The notes under the pieces are model-generated. The model did not search any database. It was not told the DNA's origin and saw nothing but the letters and a program-made list of their open reading frames with translations. 64,000 bases of DNA from Candidatus Gemmiger stercoravium. GTDB taxonomy: Bacteria > Bacillota > Clostridia > Oscillospirales > Ruminococcaceae. Location of the stretch: NCBI GenBank assembly GCA_019119835.1, contig DWWE01000015.1, positions 1 to 64,000 of the forward strand. Reading direction: 5' to 3'. Shown one piece after another: positions 38,205-47,720 of this stretch. Positions within the stretch are counted from its first letter, which is position 1. Each line of letters starts with the position of its first letter. The translations under genes were made by a program, and so were the position numbers.

Positions 38205-39554
38205 ATGAGGAAGTTGACGGTCCGGCAGCTGGTCGCGGTGGCCAGTATGCTGTTCGGGATGTTTTTCGGCGCGGGGAACCTGATCTTCCCCGCCTCGATG
38301 GGGCAGATGGCGGGGCAGAATCTATGGCCGGCCATCGGCGGGTTCCTGGTCACCGGGGTGGGGCTGCCGCTGCTGGGGGTGGTCGCCCTGGGCGTCAGCC
38401 GGGAGGAAGGGCTGCTGGAGCTGAGCAGCCGGGTCGGCCGGGGGTACGGGCTGTTCTTCACCACCCTTTTGTACCTGACCATCGGGCCATTTTTCGCCAT
38501 TCCCCGCTGCGCCACGGTCTCCTACACGGTGGGGGTGCAGCGGCTTTTGCCGGGCGAAGGGCACCCGGCCGTGCTGGCCGGGTTTTCGCTGGCGTTTTTT
38601 GCGGCGGTGCTGTTTTTCTCGTTGCGCCCGGGGGAGATCCTGACCTGGATCGGCAAGGTGCTCAACCCGCTGTTCCTGGGCTTTCTGGCGGTGCTGGTGG
38701 TGCGGGCGCTGGCCGCGCCGCTGGGCCGGGCGGCGGACATTGCCCCCACCGGCGCTTACGGGCAGGCGGCCTTCGCCACCGGCCTGCTGGAAGGCTACAA
38801 CACGATGGACGCGCTGGCCGGACTGGCCTTCGGCATCATTGTGGTCCACGCCATCCGCAGGCTGGGGGTGCAGGAACCCGGCGAGGTGGCCCGCAGCACC
38901 GTGCGGGCCGGGCTGTTCAGCTCGCTGCTGATGGCGCTGATCTACCTGCTGGTGACGGTGGTGGGCGCCCAGAGCCGTGAGCTTTTTCCCGCTTCGGCCA
39001 ACGGCGGCGAGGCGCTGGCCCTGATTGCGGAGCACTATTTCGGCGGGGCCGGGGCGCTGATCCTGGCCTGCACCGTGACGGTGGCCTGCCTGAAAACCGC
39101 GGTGGGGCTGATCACCAGCTGCGGCGAAACCTTTGTGAAGCTGTTTCCCGGCGGCCCGGGCTACCCGGTGTGGGCGTCGGGGTTCTGCGTGCTGTCCTTC
39201 CTGATTGCCAACCTGGGGCTGGATGCGATCCTGGCCTACTCCAAGCCGGTGCTGATGTTCCTCTACCCGCTGGCCATCGTGCTGATCCTGCTCACCCTGG
39301 CCGGGCGGCTGTTCGGCAGCGACCGGACCGTGCTGCGCTGGACCGTCGGCCTGACCGCCGCCGCGGCCGCCTTTGATTTTCTGCGGGCACTGCCCGAAGG
39401 GGCCCGGGCGCTGCTGCACCTGGACCCGGCCGTCGCCCTGGCCGAAGCCCGGCTGCCCCTCTTCGCCCAGGGGTTCGGCTGGGTCTGCCCCGCCGCCCTC
39501 GGCTTTGCCGTCGGCCTGGCTGTGCGCAGCCTGCGCCGCCGCCCGGCCCCCTGA
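38205..39554 (+). CDS. brnQ: Branched-chain amino acid transport system II carrier protein
   Basis: FGMFFGAGNLIFPASMGQMAGQN and 12-TM LIVCS family pattern. Confidence 0.93.
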   Translation: MRKLTVRQLVAVASMLFGMFFGAGNLIFPASMGQMAGQNLWPAIGGFLVTGVGLPLLGVVALGVSREEGLLELSSRVGRGYGLFFTTLLYLTIGPFFAIPRCATVSYTVGVQRLLPGEGHPAVLAGFSLAFFAAVLFFSLRPGEILTWIGKVLNPLFLGFLAVLVVRALAAPLGRAADIAPTGAYGQAAFATGLLEGYNTMDALAGLAFGIIVVHAIRRLGVQEPGEVARSTVRAGLFSSLLMALIYLLVTVVGAQSRELFPASANGGEALALIAEHYFGGAGALILACTVTVACLKTAVGLITSCGETFVKLFPGGPGYPVWASGFCVLSFLIANLGLDAILAYSKPVLMFLYPLAIVLILLTLAGRLFGSDRTVLRWTVGLTAAAAAFDFLRALPEGARALLHLDPAVALAEARLPLFAQGFGWVCPAALGFAVGLAVRSLRRRPAP

Positions 39555-39592
39555 CAGACGGCGCGGCCCCCGCCCCCCATCCAAAAGACGCG

Positions 39593-39636
39593 AAAACCCC
39601 TTTGGGGAAAGCACAGCTTTCCCCAAAGGGGCTTTT
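39593..39636. terminator. Bidirectional intrinsic terminator
   Basis: AAAACCCCTTTGGGGAAAGC-aca-GCTTTCCCCAAAGGGGCTTTT. Confidence 0.85.
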
Positions 39637-39657
39637 GTCTGATTCGGCCAGGCCGGT

Positions 39658-40269
39658 TCAGCCCAGCAGTTTTTCCACAAAGTTTCGGGTGATCTCGCAG
39701 ACCGAAAGGCGCGGATACTCCACCCCGGCCATCGCCATCGCCTGCTGCTGTTTGGGGGTGACGGTGGTGTAGGGGTAGATGCCGAACAAAAACGGATAAA
39801 ACGCATAGAGGAACCGCTCGGCCGCCGGCCCGGACAAAGCGGGGCCGCTGCGGGCCAGCAGCCGGCGCACCGCCTGCATCGAGGCGGCGTAGACCGTCTT
39901 GAAGGCGGCGAGGTTTTCCACCCGGCTGTTGGCTTCGATGTCGTACAGGTTCATCGACAGCAGCCGCAGCATCGTGCCCCGGCGTTCCAGGGTGCGGGCC
40001 AGCGCGTCGGCCAGCGCCGCCGCGTCCGGCTGGGCGGGCAGCGCGTCCAGGTCGGCGGTCCAGGCTTCGTACTCCCGCCGGAGCAGCGCGAGGAAGATCT
40101 CCTCCTTGGTCTCGAAATAGTTGTAGATCGAGGTGCGGGTGAAACTGGTGCGTGCACCGATCAGCTTGATGGTGATTTCCCGCAGGCTCATCGTCTCATA
40201 CAGGGCGGCGCAGGCGTCGATGATCTCCTCCCGCCGCGCATGGGTCAGGGCTTCAGAACCTTTTGGCAT
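39658..40269 (-). CDS. TetR family transcriptional regulator
   Basis: ACAALYETMSLREITIKLIGARTSFTRTSIYNYFETKEEIFLALL. Confidence 0.9.
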   Translation of the reverse strand: MPKGSEALTHARREEIIDACAALYETMSLREITIKLIGARTSFTRTSIYNYFETKEEIFLALLRREYEAWTADLDALPAQPDAAALADALARTLERRGTMLRLLSMNLYDIEANSRVENLAAFKTVYAASMQAVRRLLARSGPALSGPAAERFLYAFYPFLFGIYPYTTVTPKQQQAMAMAGVEYPRLSVCEITRNFVEKLLG

Positions 40270-40297
40270 GGGGTCGTTCCTTTCCGGGCGGCGCAGC

Positions 40298-41188
40298 TTA
40301 CAGTTCGATCAGCTCATATTCCCGGCTGCCGGTGCCCAGCTCGGCCGCCGCCTCGATGGTATGGATGCCGTTGCGGCTGTTGACCCGCTCCATAAAATGT
40401 TCCTTGCCCGGGTCGTCCGACTGCATGACCAGGTCGATGCAGGCCTGGTCGATGGCCACCGGGTCCAGCGAGGCAAGGATGCCGATGTCCTTCATGCAGG
40501 GGTCCTCGGCCACGGCGCAGCAGTCGCAGTCCACCGAGAGGTTCTTCATCACATTGATGAAGGCGATCTTGCCCTTGAAATGCTCGACGACGCTGTGGGC
40601 CGCATCGGCCATCGCTTCGGGGAACTGGACCGGGCTGGCGTGCTGTTCCCAGGTCTTGTACCGGTCGTCGGTGGCGCCGGCCGAGTGGATCAGCGCCTTG
40701 CCCCCGCGGGAGGCACAGCCGATGGCCAGCTGCTTGAGCGCCCCGCCGTAGCCGCCCATCGGGTGGCCCTTGAAGTGGGCGAGCACCAGCATCGAGTCAT
40801 AGTTTTCGATGTTCTTGCCCAGGTGGTTTTCCTTGAGCACCTTGCCGCCGGGGATGGGCCACACCACGTCGGGGCCTTCGGCGTCCATGATGTCCACATC
40901 AAAGTACCGGGTCCAGCCGTGTTCCTCCATCAGCTTCCAGTGGCTGTCGGTGTTGTCCCGCACGCCGCCGGCAGCGTCGCCGTAAGCGGTGTTGCACTCG
41001 ACGATGGTGCCCTGGACGGCCTCCACCATCGGCTTCCAGAATTCCGGATGCAGGAAGTTCTGGTTGCCCTTCTCGCCCGAATGGACCTTGACGGCCACCT
41101 TGCCGGGCAGTTCGACGCCCAGCGCACGGTAGAGTTCCACCACCTTTTCGGGGCTGATGGTGCGGGTGAAGTAGACCTTTGCTTTCAT
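40298..41188 (-). CDS. DUF362 domain-containing protein
   Basis: KVAVKVHSGEKGNQNFLHPEFW, ECNTAYG and GHPMGGYGGALKQLAIGCASRGGK. Confidence 0.85.
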   Translation of the reverse strand: MKAKVYFTRTISPEKVVELYRALGVELPGKVAVKVHSGEKGNQNFLHPEFWKPMVEAVQGTIVECNTAYGDAAGGVRDNTDSHWKLMEEHGWTRYFDVDIMDAEGPDVVWPIPGGKVLKENHLGKNIENYDSMLVLAHFKGHPMGGYGGALKQLAIGCASRGGKALIHSAGATDDRYKTWEQHASPVQFPEAMADAAHSVVEHFKGKIAFINVMKNLSVDCDCCAVAEDPCMKDIGILASLDPVAIDQACIDLVMQSDDPGKEHFMERVNSRNGIHTIEAAAELGTGSREYELIEL

Positions 41189-41346
41189 CGGGGTATCCTC
41201 CTGTCGTGAAAAGGATCGCAGTGCATTCTGACATCGTGTCATTATCTATAGAATACCCCCTTCCCGCCCGGATGTCAATGCCCGCCGGGCAGTTTTTTCC
41301 CGCCGGGTCCGCGGGCGCTTCCCCCGCTTGCCCTGCCGGGCCCATG

Positions 41347-41402
41347 GCAAAGGCGCCGGCAGCCGGCCGCGGGGTTCGCGGGGGCTGTCGGCGCCTTTTT
41401 GC
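41347..41402 (-). terminator. Terminator-like hairpin
   Basis: CAAAGGCGCCG...CGGCGCCTTTTTG downstream of the GNAT remnant. Confidence 0.55.
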
Positions 41403-41415
41403 CGGGCATCCGGGT

Positions 41416-41523
41416 CTACAAGCGGATGAAGTCGCGGAACAGGCCCGGTTCGATCTCCTGTTCCCGCAGTGTACGCCAGGTCAGCGGCAGGTCCGCCGCG
41501 GCGCTGTTTTTTCGGGGCTGCAA
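41416..41523 (-). pseudogene. Possible remnant of an N-terminal GNAT acetyltransferase fragment
   Basis: TTG-initiated 35 aa ORF LQPRKNSAAADLPLTWRTLREQEIEPGLFRDFIRL* with GGAGGTGA RBS; resembles the first helix of clostridial GNAT proteins. Confidence 0.35.
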
Positions 41524-41551
41524 GGCGGCTCACCTCCTCCCGGTCAGGCCC

Positions 41552-42685
41552 TTACGCCTGCACCGGCAGGCCGTTGGCGTACAGCCCCTCCGCCGGGATC
41601 AGCAGGTACTTGCGGCCGTCGATCTCGGTGGTCTCGATCCGGCCGCCCTGCTCGGGGGCGAGCATCACCTTGGCCGCGCCGTCGCCGGCTTCCAGCTCGA
41701 ACTTGCCGGTGTTGATGAGGTTGGCCGGGTTCATAGCGGCGGAAGCGCCGAAGCTCTCGGCAAACCGGGCGGCGAAGGCTTCCACCTGCGCTTCCGGCAC
41801 CTGGCTGTCCAGCAAAACGGCGGTGAGGTCGGCGGCGGTCACGGCGAGGGGCTCTTCCTCCCGGCTTTCTTTGTGTTCCTCCACCTTGTCCCGCACCCAC
41901 TCGTACAGGTTCCGGGCCAGCTGCAGGGTGCAGGCGTCGCCCAGACTTTCGGCAAGGATGGTCTCGAAGGTCTCCCGCTGCTCGGCGGCGGACATGGGCG
42001 GCTCCACGCGGAAGACGCCGTCGATGAATTCCTGGTGGATCTGGTCCGGCTTGCGGGTGTAGAACAGCGCGTTGTAGAGGTTGGCGGCCCGGTCGTCAAA
42101 GGCCGGGAAGACAAACCCCAGTTCCGGCTGGCCGACGACCTGGTTGGTGCCGTAGCTGTGGAACTCGTTCTGGGCCGAGTAGAAGCCCAGCGCGGCCTTG
42201 CCCTCCTTGACCGGGCAGACGCAGCAGACCACATAGTGGAACATCGTGTCCGAGACCTGGTCGAAGGTCAGGCCGTCCTTGGCCTTGAAGGGCACGTCGT
42301 AGGCGTCGTGGGCCAGCAGCACCAGGTAGTTGCTGTCGTCCATGTCCAGCGACTCGATGACCTTGTCGTAGAACGCCTGGCGCACCGCCGGGTCCTTGAG
42401 CTCGGTCTCCCGCAGCGACATGAGCAGCTTGTGCTCGGGGCTGTCCGCCACCTGCTGGGTGGAGAACACAATGTCGATCAGGTTCTTTCCCTGGGTGCCG
42501 GAGAGCGCTTTTTTGAGCAGCCCCAGGTACTTTTCGGCCTCCTCCGGCGGCATGGCGGCGAGGGATTCGTCCAGATAGGCGATGATCTCCTTTTTGGTGT
42601 TAACGTAGCAGCCATAGATGTGGCCGATGGAATTCTTGTCCGGGCTGAACCGGCGGCGCAGTTCGCTGATTTCTTTCTTGTTCAT
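41552..42685 (-). CDS. DUF4317 family protein
   Basis: MNKKEISELRRRFSPDKNSIGHIYGCYVNTKKEIIAYLDESLAAMPPEEAEKYLGLLKKALSG. Confidence 0.85.
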   Translation of the reverse strand: MNKKEISELRRRFSPDKNSIGHIYGCYVNTKKEIIAYLDESLAAMPPEEAEKYLGLLKKALSGTQGKNLIDIVFSTQQVADSPEHKLLMSLRETELKDPAVRQAFYDKVIESLDMDDSNYLVLLAHDAYDVPFKAKDGLTFDQVSDTMFHYVVCCVCPVKEGKAALGFYSAQNEFHSYGTNQVVGQPELGFVFPAFDDRAANLYNALFYTRKPDQIHQEFIDGVFRVEPPMSAAEQRETFETILAESLGDACTLQLARNLYEWVRDKVEEHKESREEEPLAVTAADLTAVLLDSQVPEAQVEAFAARFAESFGASAAMNPANLINTGKFELEAGDGAAKVMLAPEQGGRIETTEIDGRKYLLIPAEGLYANGLPVQA

Positions 42686-43043
42686 GGCAATACCTCGATA
42701 TTGAATGCGATAGACGGTAAACATCGACCAGTATACCACATTTCGCGCCGGCTGTCAGGGGGGTCAGGGGGGGGGCGGCGCGGTACAGGCAGGGGCGGGC
42801 GGCGCGGTACAGGGCCGGGCCGGCGGAATGTCTGCCGCTTATGTTCCATCCCGTCCCTTACGTTTTTGTGTGGCGGACTCGGGAACGCCGCCGGCGTTTG
42901 ACAAAGCCGCACGCAAAACAGTATGATGAAGATACCACCTTTCCCTTCCCGGTCCGGGCGGGCGTTTCCACACGACCGGCGCCGGGCCGCGGCCACACCC
43001 GACGGCGCCCCGAAAGCGGGCAAAAGCGTTTGGAGGTTTTACC

Positions 43044-44012
43044 ATGCAGGAGATTCGTATTCAAGAGATCGAGGGCGTCCGGATCGGTCAGGCCGAGAAC
43101 CGGGACGCCGCAACCGGATGCACCGTGGTCCTGTGCCCGGAGGGCGCGGCGGCCGGGCTGGACGTGCGCGGCGGCGGACCGGCTTCCCGGGAATCGGAAT
43201 TGCTGAAACCGGTGGCCGCCGCAGACCGGATCCACGCCGTTGTGCTCAGCGGCGGCAGCGCCTTCGGGCTGGACGCCGCCGGCGGGGTGATGCGCTGGCT
43301 GGAAGAGCAGGGCATCGGCTTTGACACCGGCGCCGCCAGGGTGCCGCTGGTCTGTGCTTCCTGTTTGTACGACCTGACGGTCGGTTCCTGCACAGTCCGG
43401 CCGGACGCCGCCATGGGCTATGCCGCCTGCGAGGGGGCCGCCCGGGGCAACTATCAGGACGGCTGTTTCGGGGCCGGGACCGGCGCCTCGGTGGGCAAGT
43501 ACCGGGGCATGGGCCAGGCGATGAAAGCCGGCATTGGCAGTTACGGGGTGCAGCTGGGCGCGCTGAAGGTGGGCGCCGTGGTGGCGGTCAACGCCCTGGG
43601 CGATGTGTTCGACTGGAAGACAGGACGCCAGGCGGCGGGTCTGCTTACGCCGGAGCACAGCGCGTTCCTGTCCACCGAGGAGGAGATGTACAAAAGCATC
43701 CAGGTGGTCAGGAACAAATTTGTGGGCAACACCACCATCGGCGCCGTGATCACAAACGGCAGCTTTACCAAGACCGAGATGAACAAGATCGCCGCCATGG
43801 CCCAAAACGGCATGGTACGCGCCATCCGGCCGGTGAACACCACGGCGGACGGCGACAGCCTGTACGCGCTGTCGGTGGGCCGTGTGGAGGCCGATCTGGA
43901 TGTGGTGGGCACCCTGGCCGCCCGGGTGGTGGCCGAGGCCATCCTGCGTGCCGTGGACCGGGCGACCGGCCTGGACGGGCTGCCCGCCCGCCGGGATCTG
44001 GGCTGGGCGTAA
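43044..44012 (+). CDS. P1 family peptidase (DmpA/L-aminopeptidase-D-esterase type)
   Basis: EGVRIGQAENRDAATGCTVVL, LSGGSAFGLDAAGGVMRWLEEQGIG and autoprocessing-like NTTIGAVITNGSFTKTEM. Confidence 0.92.
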   Translation: MQEIRIQEIEGVRIGQAENRDAATGCTVVLCPEGAAAGLDVRGGGPASRESELLKPVAAADRIHAVVLSGGSAFGLDAAGGVMRWLEEQGIGFDTGAARVPLVCASCLYDLTVGSCTVRPDAAMGYAACEGAARGNYQDGCFGAGTGASVGKYRGMGQAMKAGIGSYGVQLGALKVGAVVAVNALGDVFDWKTGRQAAGLLTPEHSAFLSTEEEMYKSIQVVRNKFVGNTTIGAVITNGSFTKTEMNKIAAMAQNGMVRAIRPVNTTADGDSLYALSVGRVEADLDVVGTLAARVVAEAILRAVDRATGLDGLPARRDLGWA

Positions 44013-44094
44013 GCCGCGGCAGCGGGGTCTGCCCGGGCCCGTCAGCCAAGGGCGGCCGCATTATAAAATTTCAATCATTTTTGATAATTTATTG

Positions 44095-44123
44095 TTTACA
44101 AACCCGGACCGGCGTGCTATACT
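44095..44123 (+). promoter_or_regulatory. Sigma-70-type promoter
   Basis: TTTACA (44095-44100) - 17 bp - TATACT (44118-44123). Confidence 0.6.
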
Positions 44124-44138
44124 GTCGGCAAGAAAAGA

Positions 44139-44181
44139 AGCAGAGACGCTTGGGGAGCCCCCCTGGCGTCTCTGCTTTTTT
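44139..44181 (+). terminator. Intrinsic terminator
   Basis: GCAGAGACGC...GCGTCTCTGC followed by T8. Confidence 0.85.
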
Positions 44182-44311
44182 TCATTGTTTGGAAAGGAGA
44201 TGCTGCCAGCGCACGCCGGCCCGGGGCAGACCCGCGCCCCCCGGCCCCTGCGCCCTGTCTGCAAGCCTTCCGCAAAGGCAGCGGCCGTGCCTTTGCGCCG
44301 GGCCTTCCGCC

Positions 44312-44398
44312 TCAGTCCTCGCGGGATTTGTTCAGGTAGCGGTACACCGTGGGGGTGGACACCCCCAGCTGCCGGGCGATCTCCGCCACGGCGGTGGA
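44312..44398 (-). pseudogene. C-terminal HTH fragment of a serine recombinase (resolvase/invertase)
   Basis: Minus-strand STAVAEIARQLGVSTPTVYRYLNKSRED* matches the resolvase/Hin C-terminal HTH; no catalytic domain upstream. Confidence 0.65.
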
Positions 44399-45050
44399 CG
44401 CCCTGGGCACGATGCCGGGCTTCACCCCCGACGCCCCCAAGGAGGGGTTTGACGCCATCCCCATGTGGGTGGCGGACATGAACTTCCCCACCGTTCCCAC
44501 CATTCCCGAAGCCATCATCCGGCGGGCCCAGCACCCGGCCTACGGGTACTTCTCCCCCACCCGGGAATACTTTGATTCCATCATCCGCTGGCAGGAGACC
44601 CGCAACGGGGTCAAGGGGCTCACGGCCGAGGCCATCGGCTATGAGAACGGCGTGCTGGGCGGGGTGATCAGCGCGCTGAACGTCGTATGCTCCAAGGGGG
44701 ACAATGTGCTGGTCCACAGCCCCACCTACATCGGCTTTACGATGTGCCTGACCAACAACGGCTACAACATCGTACACAGCCCGCTGGTCAAGGACGAAAA
44801 CCAGGTCTGGCGGATGGACTTTGCGGATATGGAATGGGGAGCTACCACATCATCTATAACAAGTGGTGGCGGGACCGGGTGGAGAAGGAGTCCAGCCTGC
44901 CCCACTACAACGACATGAACGTGCTGAGCATGCACGCCCTGATCGGCGCCTACAAGCCCGAGGGGTACGAGTGGTGCGACGAACTCTGCGAGGTGCTGAG
45001 CGGCAATGTGAACTACGCGGTGGACTACATTGCCCGGCATTTCGACGGGG
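44393..45050 (+). pseudogene. MalY/PatB-type aminotransferase remnant with internal deletion/frameshift and both ends lost
   Basis: VDALGTMPGFTPDAPKEGFDAIPMWVADMNFPTVPTIPEAIIRRA...WRMDFADME, then directly in another frame GSYHIIYNKWWRDRVEKESSLPHYNDMNVLSMHALIGAY...HFDGV. The PLP-lysine region is absent. Confidence 0.8.
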
Positions 45051-45207
45051 TGCCGTTTTTCCCGGCGGCCAGCCGGTCCAGCAGCGCCAGCAGCCGGTTG
45101 CCTTCATTCTACCCCGGCGGGCGTGGTCAGGGAAGTTCCGTTTGGTACATAAGTATATACCCAAAGGTGGTTTCCCGGCATGAAGTTTCAAGCCCTTCCC
45201 AACAGAA

Positions 45208-45245
45208 AAGGTCCGCTGCAACGGGAAACCTCCGCAGCAGACCTT
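45208..45245 (-). terminator. Intrinsic terminator after malG-like gene
   Basis: AAAGGTCCGCTGC...GCAGCAGACCTT. Confidence 0.6.
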
Positions 45246-45268
45246 CCTGATGGGTATTGTCTTGCCGG

Positions 45269-46150
45269 TCAGCCCTTGTCGGCGCCGGAGGTGATGCCTT
45301 CGACGTAGAATTTCTGCATGATGACAAAGAGGACCGAGATGGGGATGGACACCAGCACGCCGCCCGCGCAGAACAGCGCGAAGTAGTTGTTGACCAGCGT
45401 GCGGGACAGCATGTTGTACAGCCCGATGGCCACGGTCCAGTCGGCGCTGACGCCGGAGTTGAGGATCATCTTGGCCATGACAAAGTCGGTCCAGGGCATC
45501 ATGAAGGAATTGATGATGGTGTAGACCAGGATCGGCCTGGACATCGGGATGACCACCTGGAAGAAGATGCGCGCCTCCGAAGCGCCGTCCAGCTTGGCGG
45601 CTTCCCGCAGCGAGACGGGCACCGTGTCAAAAAAGCCCTTGCAGATCAGGTAGCCCAGGCCCGAGGACCCGGCGTACACCATGATCAGGCCGGCGTAGGA
45701 GTTGGTCAGGTTCAGATACCGCAGCACGAAGTAGACGGCGATCATGGCCAGCACACCGGGGAACAGGTTGACCGTGACCGACAGGTTCTGCAGCAGCCGC
45801 CGGCTTTTGAACCGGCAGCAGCTGAAGGCGTAGGCCACCATCAGCACAAAGCAGGTGGAGATCACGCAGTTGAACACGGCCACAATAAAGGTGTTGGCGA
45901 ACCACTGGGGGAACTGCGCCACGCTGTCGGGGTGGAACAGCACGTTGATGTAGTTGTCCAGCGTATACGTCTCGGGGAAGAAGGTCGTGAAGTTGATGCC
46001 GCGGTAGCCGGAAAAGGAGGTGACCACCAGCCAGACGATCGGCACCAGCCATACCACAGACAGCGCGATCAGGATCAGGTGGCGGATCGTGCTGCGCACG
46101 CCGCGCTGGACCTTGCCCTGGCGAAGCTGCTTTCGGGTATCGGTAGACAT
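45269..46150 (-). CDS. Carbohydrate ABC transporter permease, MalG-like
   Basis: EAAKLDGASEARIFFQVVIPMSRPI EAA-loop; CUT1-type permease. Confidence 0.92.
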   Translation of the reverse strand: MSTDTRKQLRQGKVQRGVRSTIRHLILIALSVVWLVPIVWLVVTSFSGYRGINFTTFFPETYTLDNYINVLFHPDSVAQFPQWFANTFIVAVFNCVISTCFVLMVAYAFSCCRFKSRRLLQNLSVTVNLFPGVLAMIAVYFVLRYLNLTNSYAGLIMVYAGSSGLGYLICKGFFDTVPVSLREAAKLDGASEARIFFQVVIPMSRPILVYTIINSFMMPWTDFVMAKMILNSGVSADWTVAIGLYNMLSRTLVNNYFALFCAGGVLVSIPISVLFVIMQKFYVEGITSGADKG

Positions 46151-46158
46151 TGCCTGTG

Positions 46159-47610
46159 TCAAGAGAACGTCGCCTCCTTCTTGTTGATGAACCGGAAGCA
46201 CACCACCGTGAACACGGCGCAGATGATGAACACCATGATGCCGATGACGGCGGCCATCTTGTAGTTGTACTGTTCCTGGGTCAGGCGGAACAGCCAGGTC
46301 ACCAGCAGGTCCACTTCCTTGGCGCTGGAGGCTGCCATCGCCTGGTCGGTGGTGACAAAGACATCCTGCGTCAGCAGATAGATGACGTTGAAGTTGTTGA
46401 TGTTCTTGACAAAATCGGTGACCAAGGCCGGGCCCTGCACGCTGAGCAGGTAGGGCAGCTTGATGGAGAAGAACATCTGCACCGGGTTGGCGCCGTCAAT
46501 GCGGGCGGCTTCCAGCATATCGCCGGGAATGTTCATCAGAACGCCGGTGGCGATCAGCATCTGGTAGGGCACGCCGACCCAGATGTTGATGAGGATGATC
46601 ATGACCTGGGCCCAGCCGTTGCTGGTCAGGAAGGGGATGTGATCCACGCCGGGGCTGAGCAGCCCGATGTTGTGCAGGAAATCGGTGACGCCGATGTTGG
46701 ACATCATCGTGTTGAAGATGCCGTTGTCGCCAAAGAAGTTGCGCACCAGCAGCAGGGTGACGAACTGGGGCACCGCGATGGTGATGACGAACAGGGTGCG
46801 CCACAGCTTGGGGAACTTAGTCTTTTTGTCGTTGATGAACATTGCCAGAAAGACGCCGCCAAAGAAGTTGGTAAAGGTGGCGAAGAACGCCCAGACCAGC
46901 GTCCAGACCAAAACCTTGCCGAAGGCGTAGCCGAAGGTCAGGGACAGGCTCTGCCCGCCGCCGAACAGGGTGAAGAAGTTGGACAGCCCCACCCAGGTGA
47001 ACAGCGAGTTGGGCGGCATGTGCTGCTGGTCGTAGTTGGTGAAGGCCACTGCGATCAGGATGAACAGCGGCACGATGGTGAACACCACCACCCCCAGCAC
47101 CGGCAGGGTCAGCAGCGTGACGTAGAATTTCTCGTTCAGGTACACGCGGATGTCCTGCCGGAAATTGTTGGTCTTTTTGCCCGCCTGGCGGATCTGCTGC
47201 AGCTGGTAGTTGGAGGCCACCACCGCCATGGCCGCGGCGATCAGCGCCACGATCACCACCAGGGCGATGACGCTCAAAAGCAGGATCGCAAAGGAGTTGT
47301 CGTAGTCATTGACCTCGTTTTTGAAGGTGGCCGGGTTGAACACCATCTCCATCTGGACGGTGCCCAGGGTGCCGAATTTCATCAGGTTGGGGATGCCCGC
47401 CACCCCCAGGTAGTAAAGCCCGAGCCCTTGCACCAGGGTGACCAGGACCGCCTTGATCAGCTGGCCGTGGCCGATATAGCCAAGCCCCCAGATAAAGAAG
47501 GACAGCTTGGTGAAAACATCCCCATGGACAAAGGCATGGCCGAATCTCTGCAGGAAGCCTGGCTCCCTGCCGTCCGCACGCAGCGGGGCTGTCAGCGTCA
47601 TTTCTGCCAC
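46159..47610 (-). CDS. Carbohydrate ABC transporter permease, MalF-like
   Basis: LEAARIDGANPVQMFFSIKLPYLLSVQGPALVTDFVKNINNFNVIYLLT. GTG start with AAAGGAG RBS. Confidence 0.92.
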   Translation of the reverse strand: MAEMTLTAPLRADGREPGFLQRFGHAFVHGDVFTKLSFFIWGLGYIGHGQLIKAVLVTLVQGLGLYYLGVAGIPNLMKFGTLGTVQMEMVFNPATFKNEVNDYDNSFAILLLSVIALVVIVALIAAAMAVVASNYQLQQIRQAGKKTNNFRQDIRVYLNEKFYVTLLTLPVLGVVVFTIVPLFILIAVAFTNYDQQHMPPNSLFTWVGLSNFFTLFGGGQSLSLTFGYAFGKVLVWTLVWAFFATFTNFFGGVFLAMFINDKKTKFPKLWRTLFVITIAVPQFVTLLLVRNFFGDNGIFNTMMSNIGVTDFLHNIGLLSPGVDHIPFLTSNGWAQVMIILINIWVGVPYQMLIATGVLMNIPGDMLEAARIDGANPVQMFFSIKLPYLLSVQGPALVTDFVKNINNFNVIYLLTQDVFVTTDQAMAASSAKEVDLLVTWLFRLTQEQYNYKMAAVIGIMVFIICAVFTVVCFRFINKKEATFS

Positions 47611-47720
47611 AGCGACCACTCCTTTCCGTTTGATTCGCGCACAATAAAACGGGCGCCGCCCGCGGGCGGTATGCCGCAGGCAGCGCCCGCCGATCTTTTA
47701 CCGGTTCGTTTCAGCCGGGG

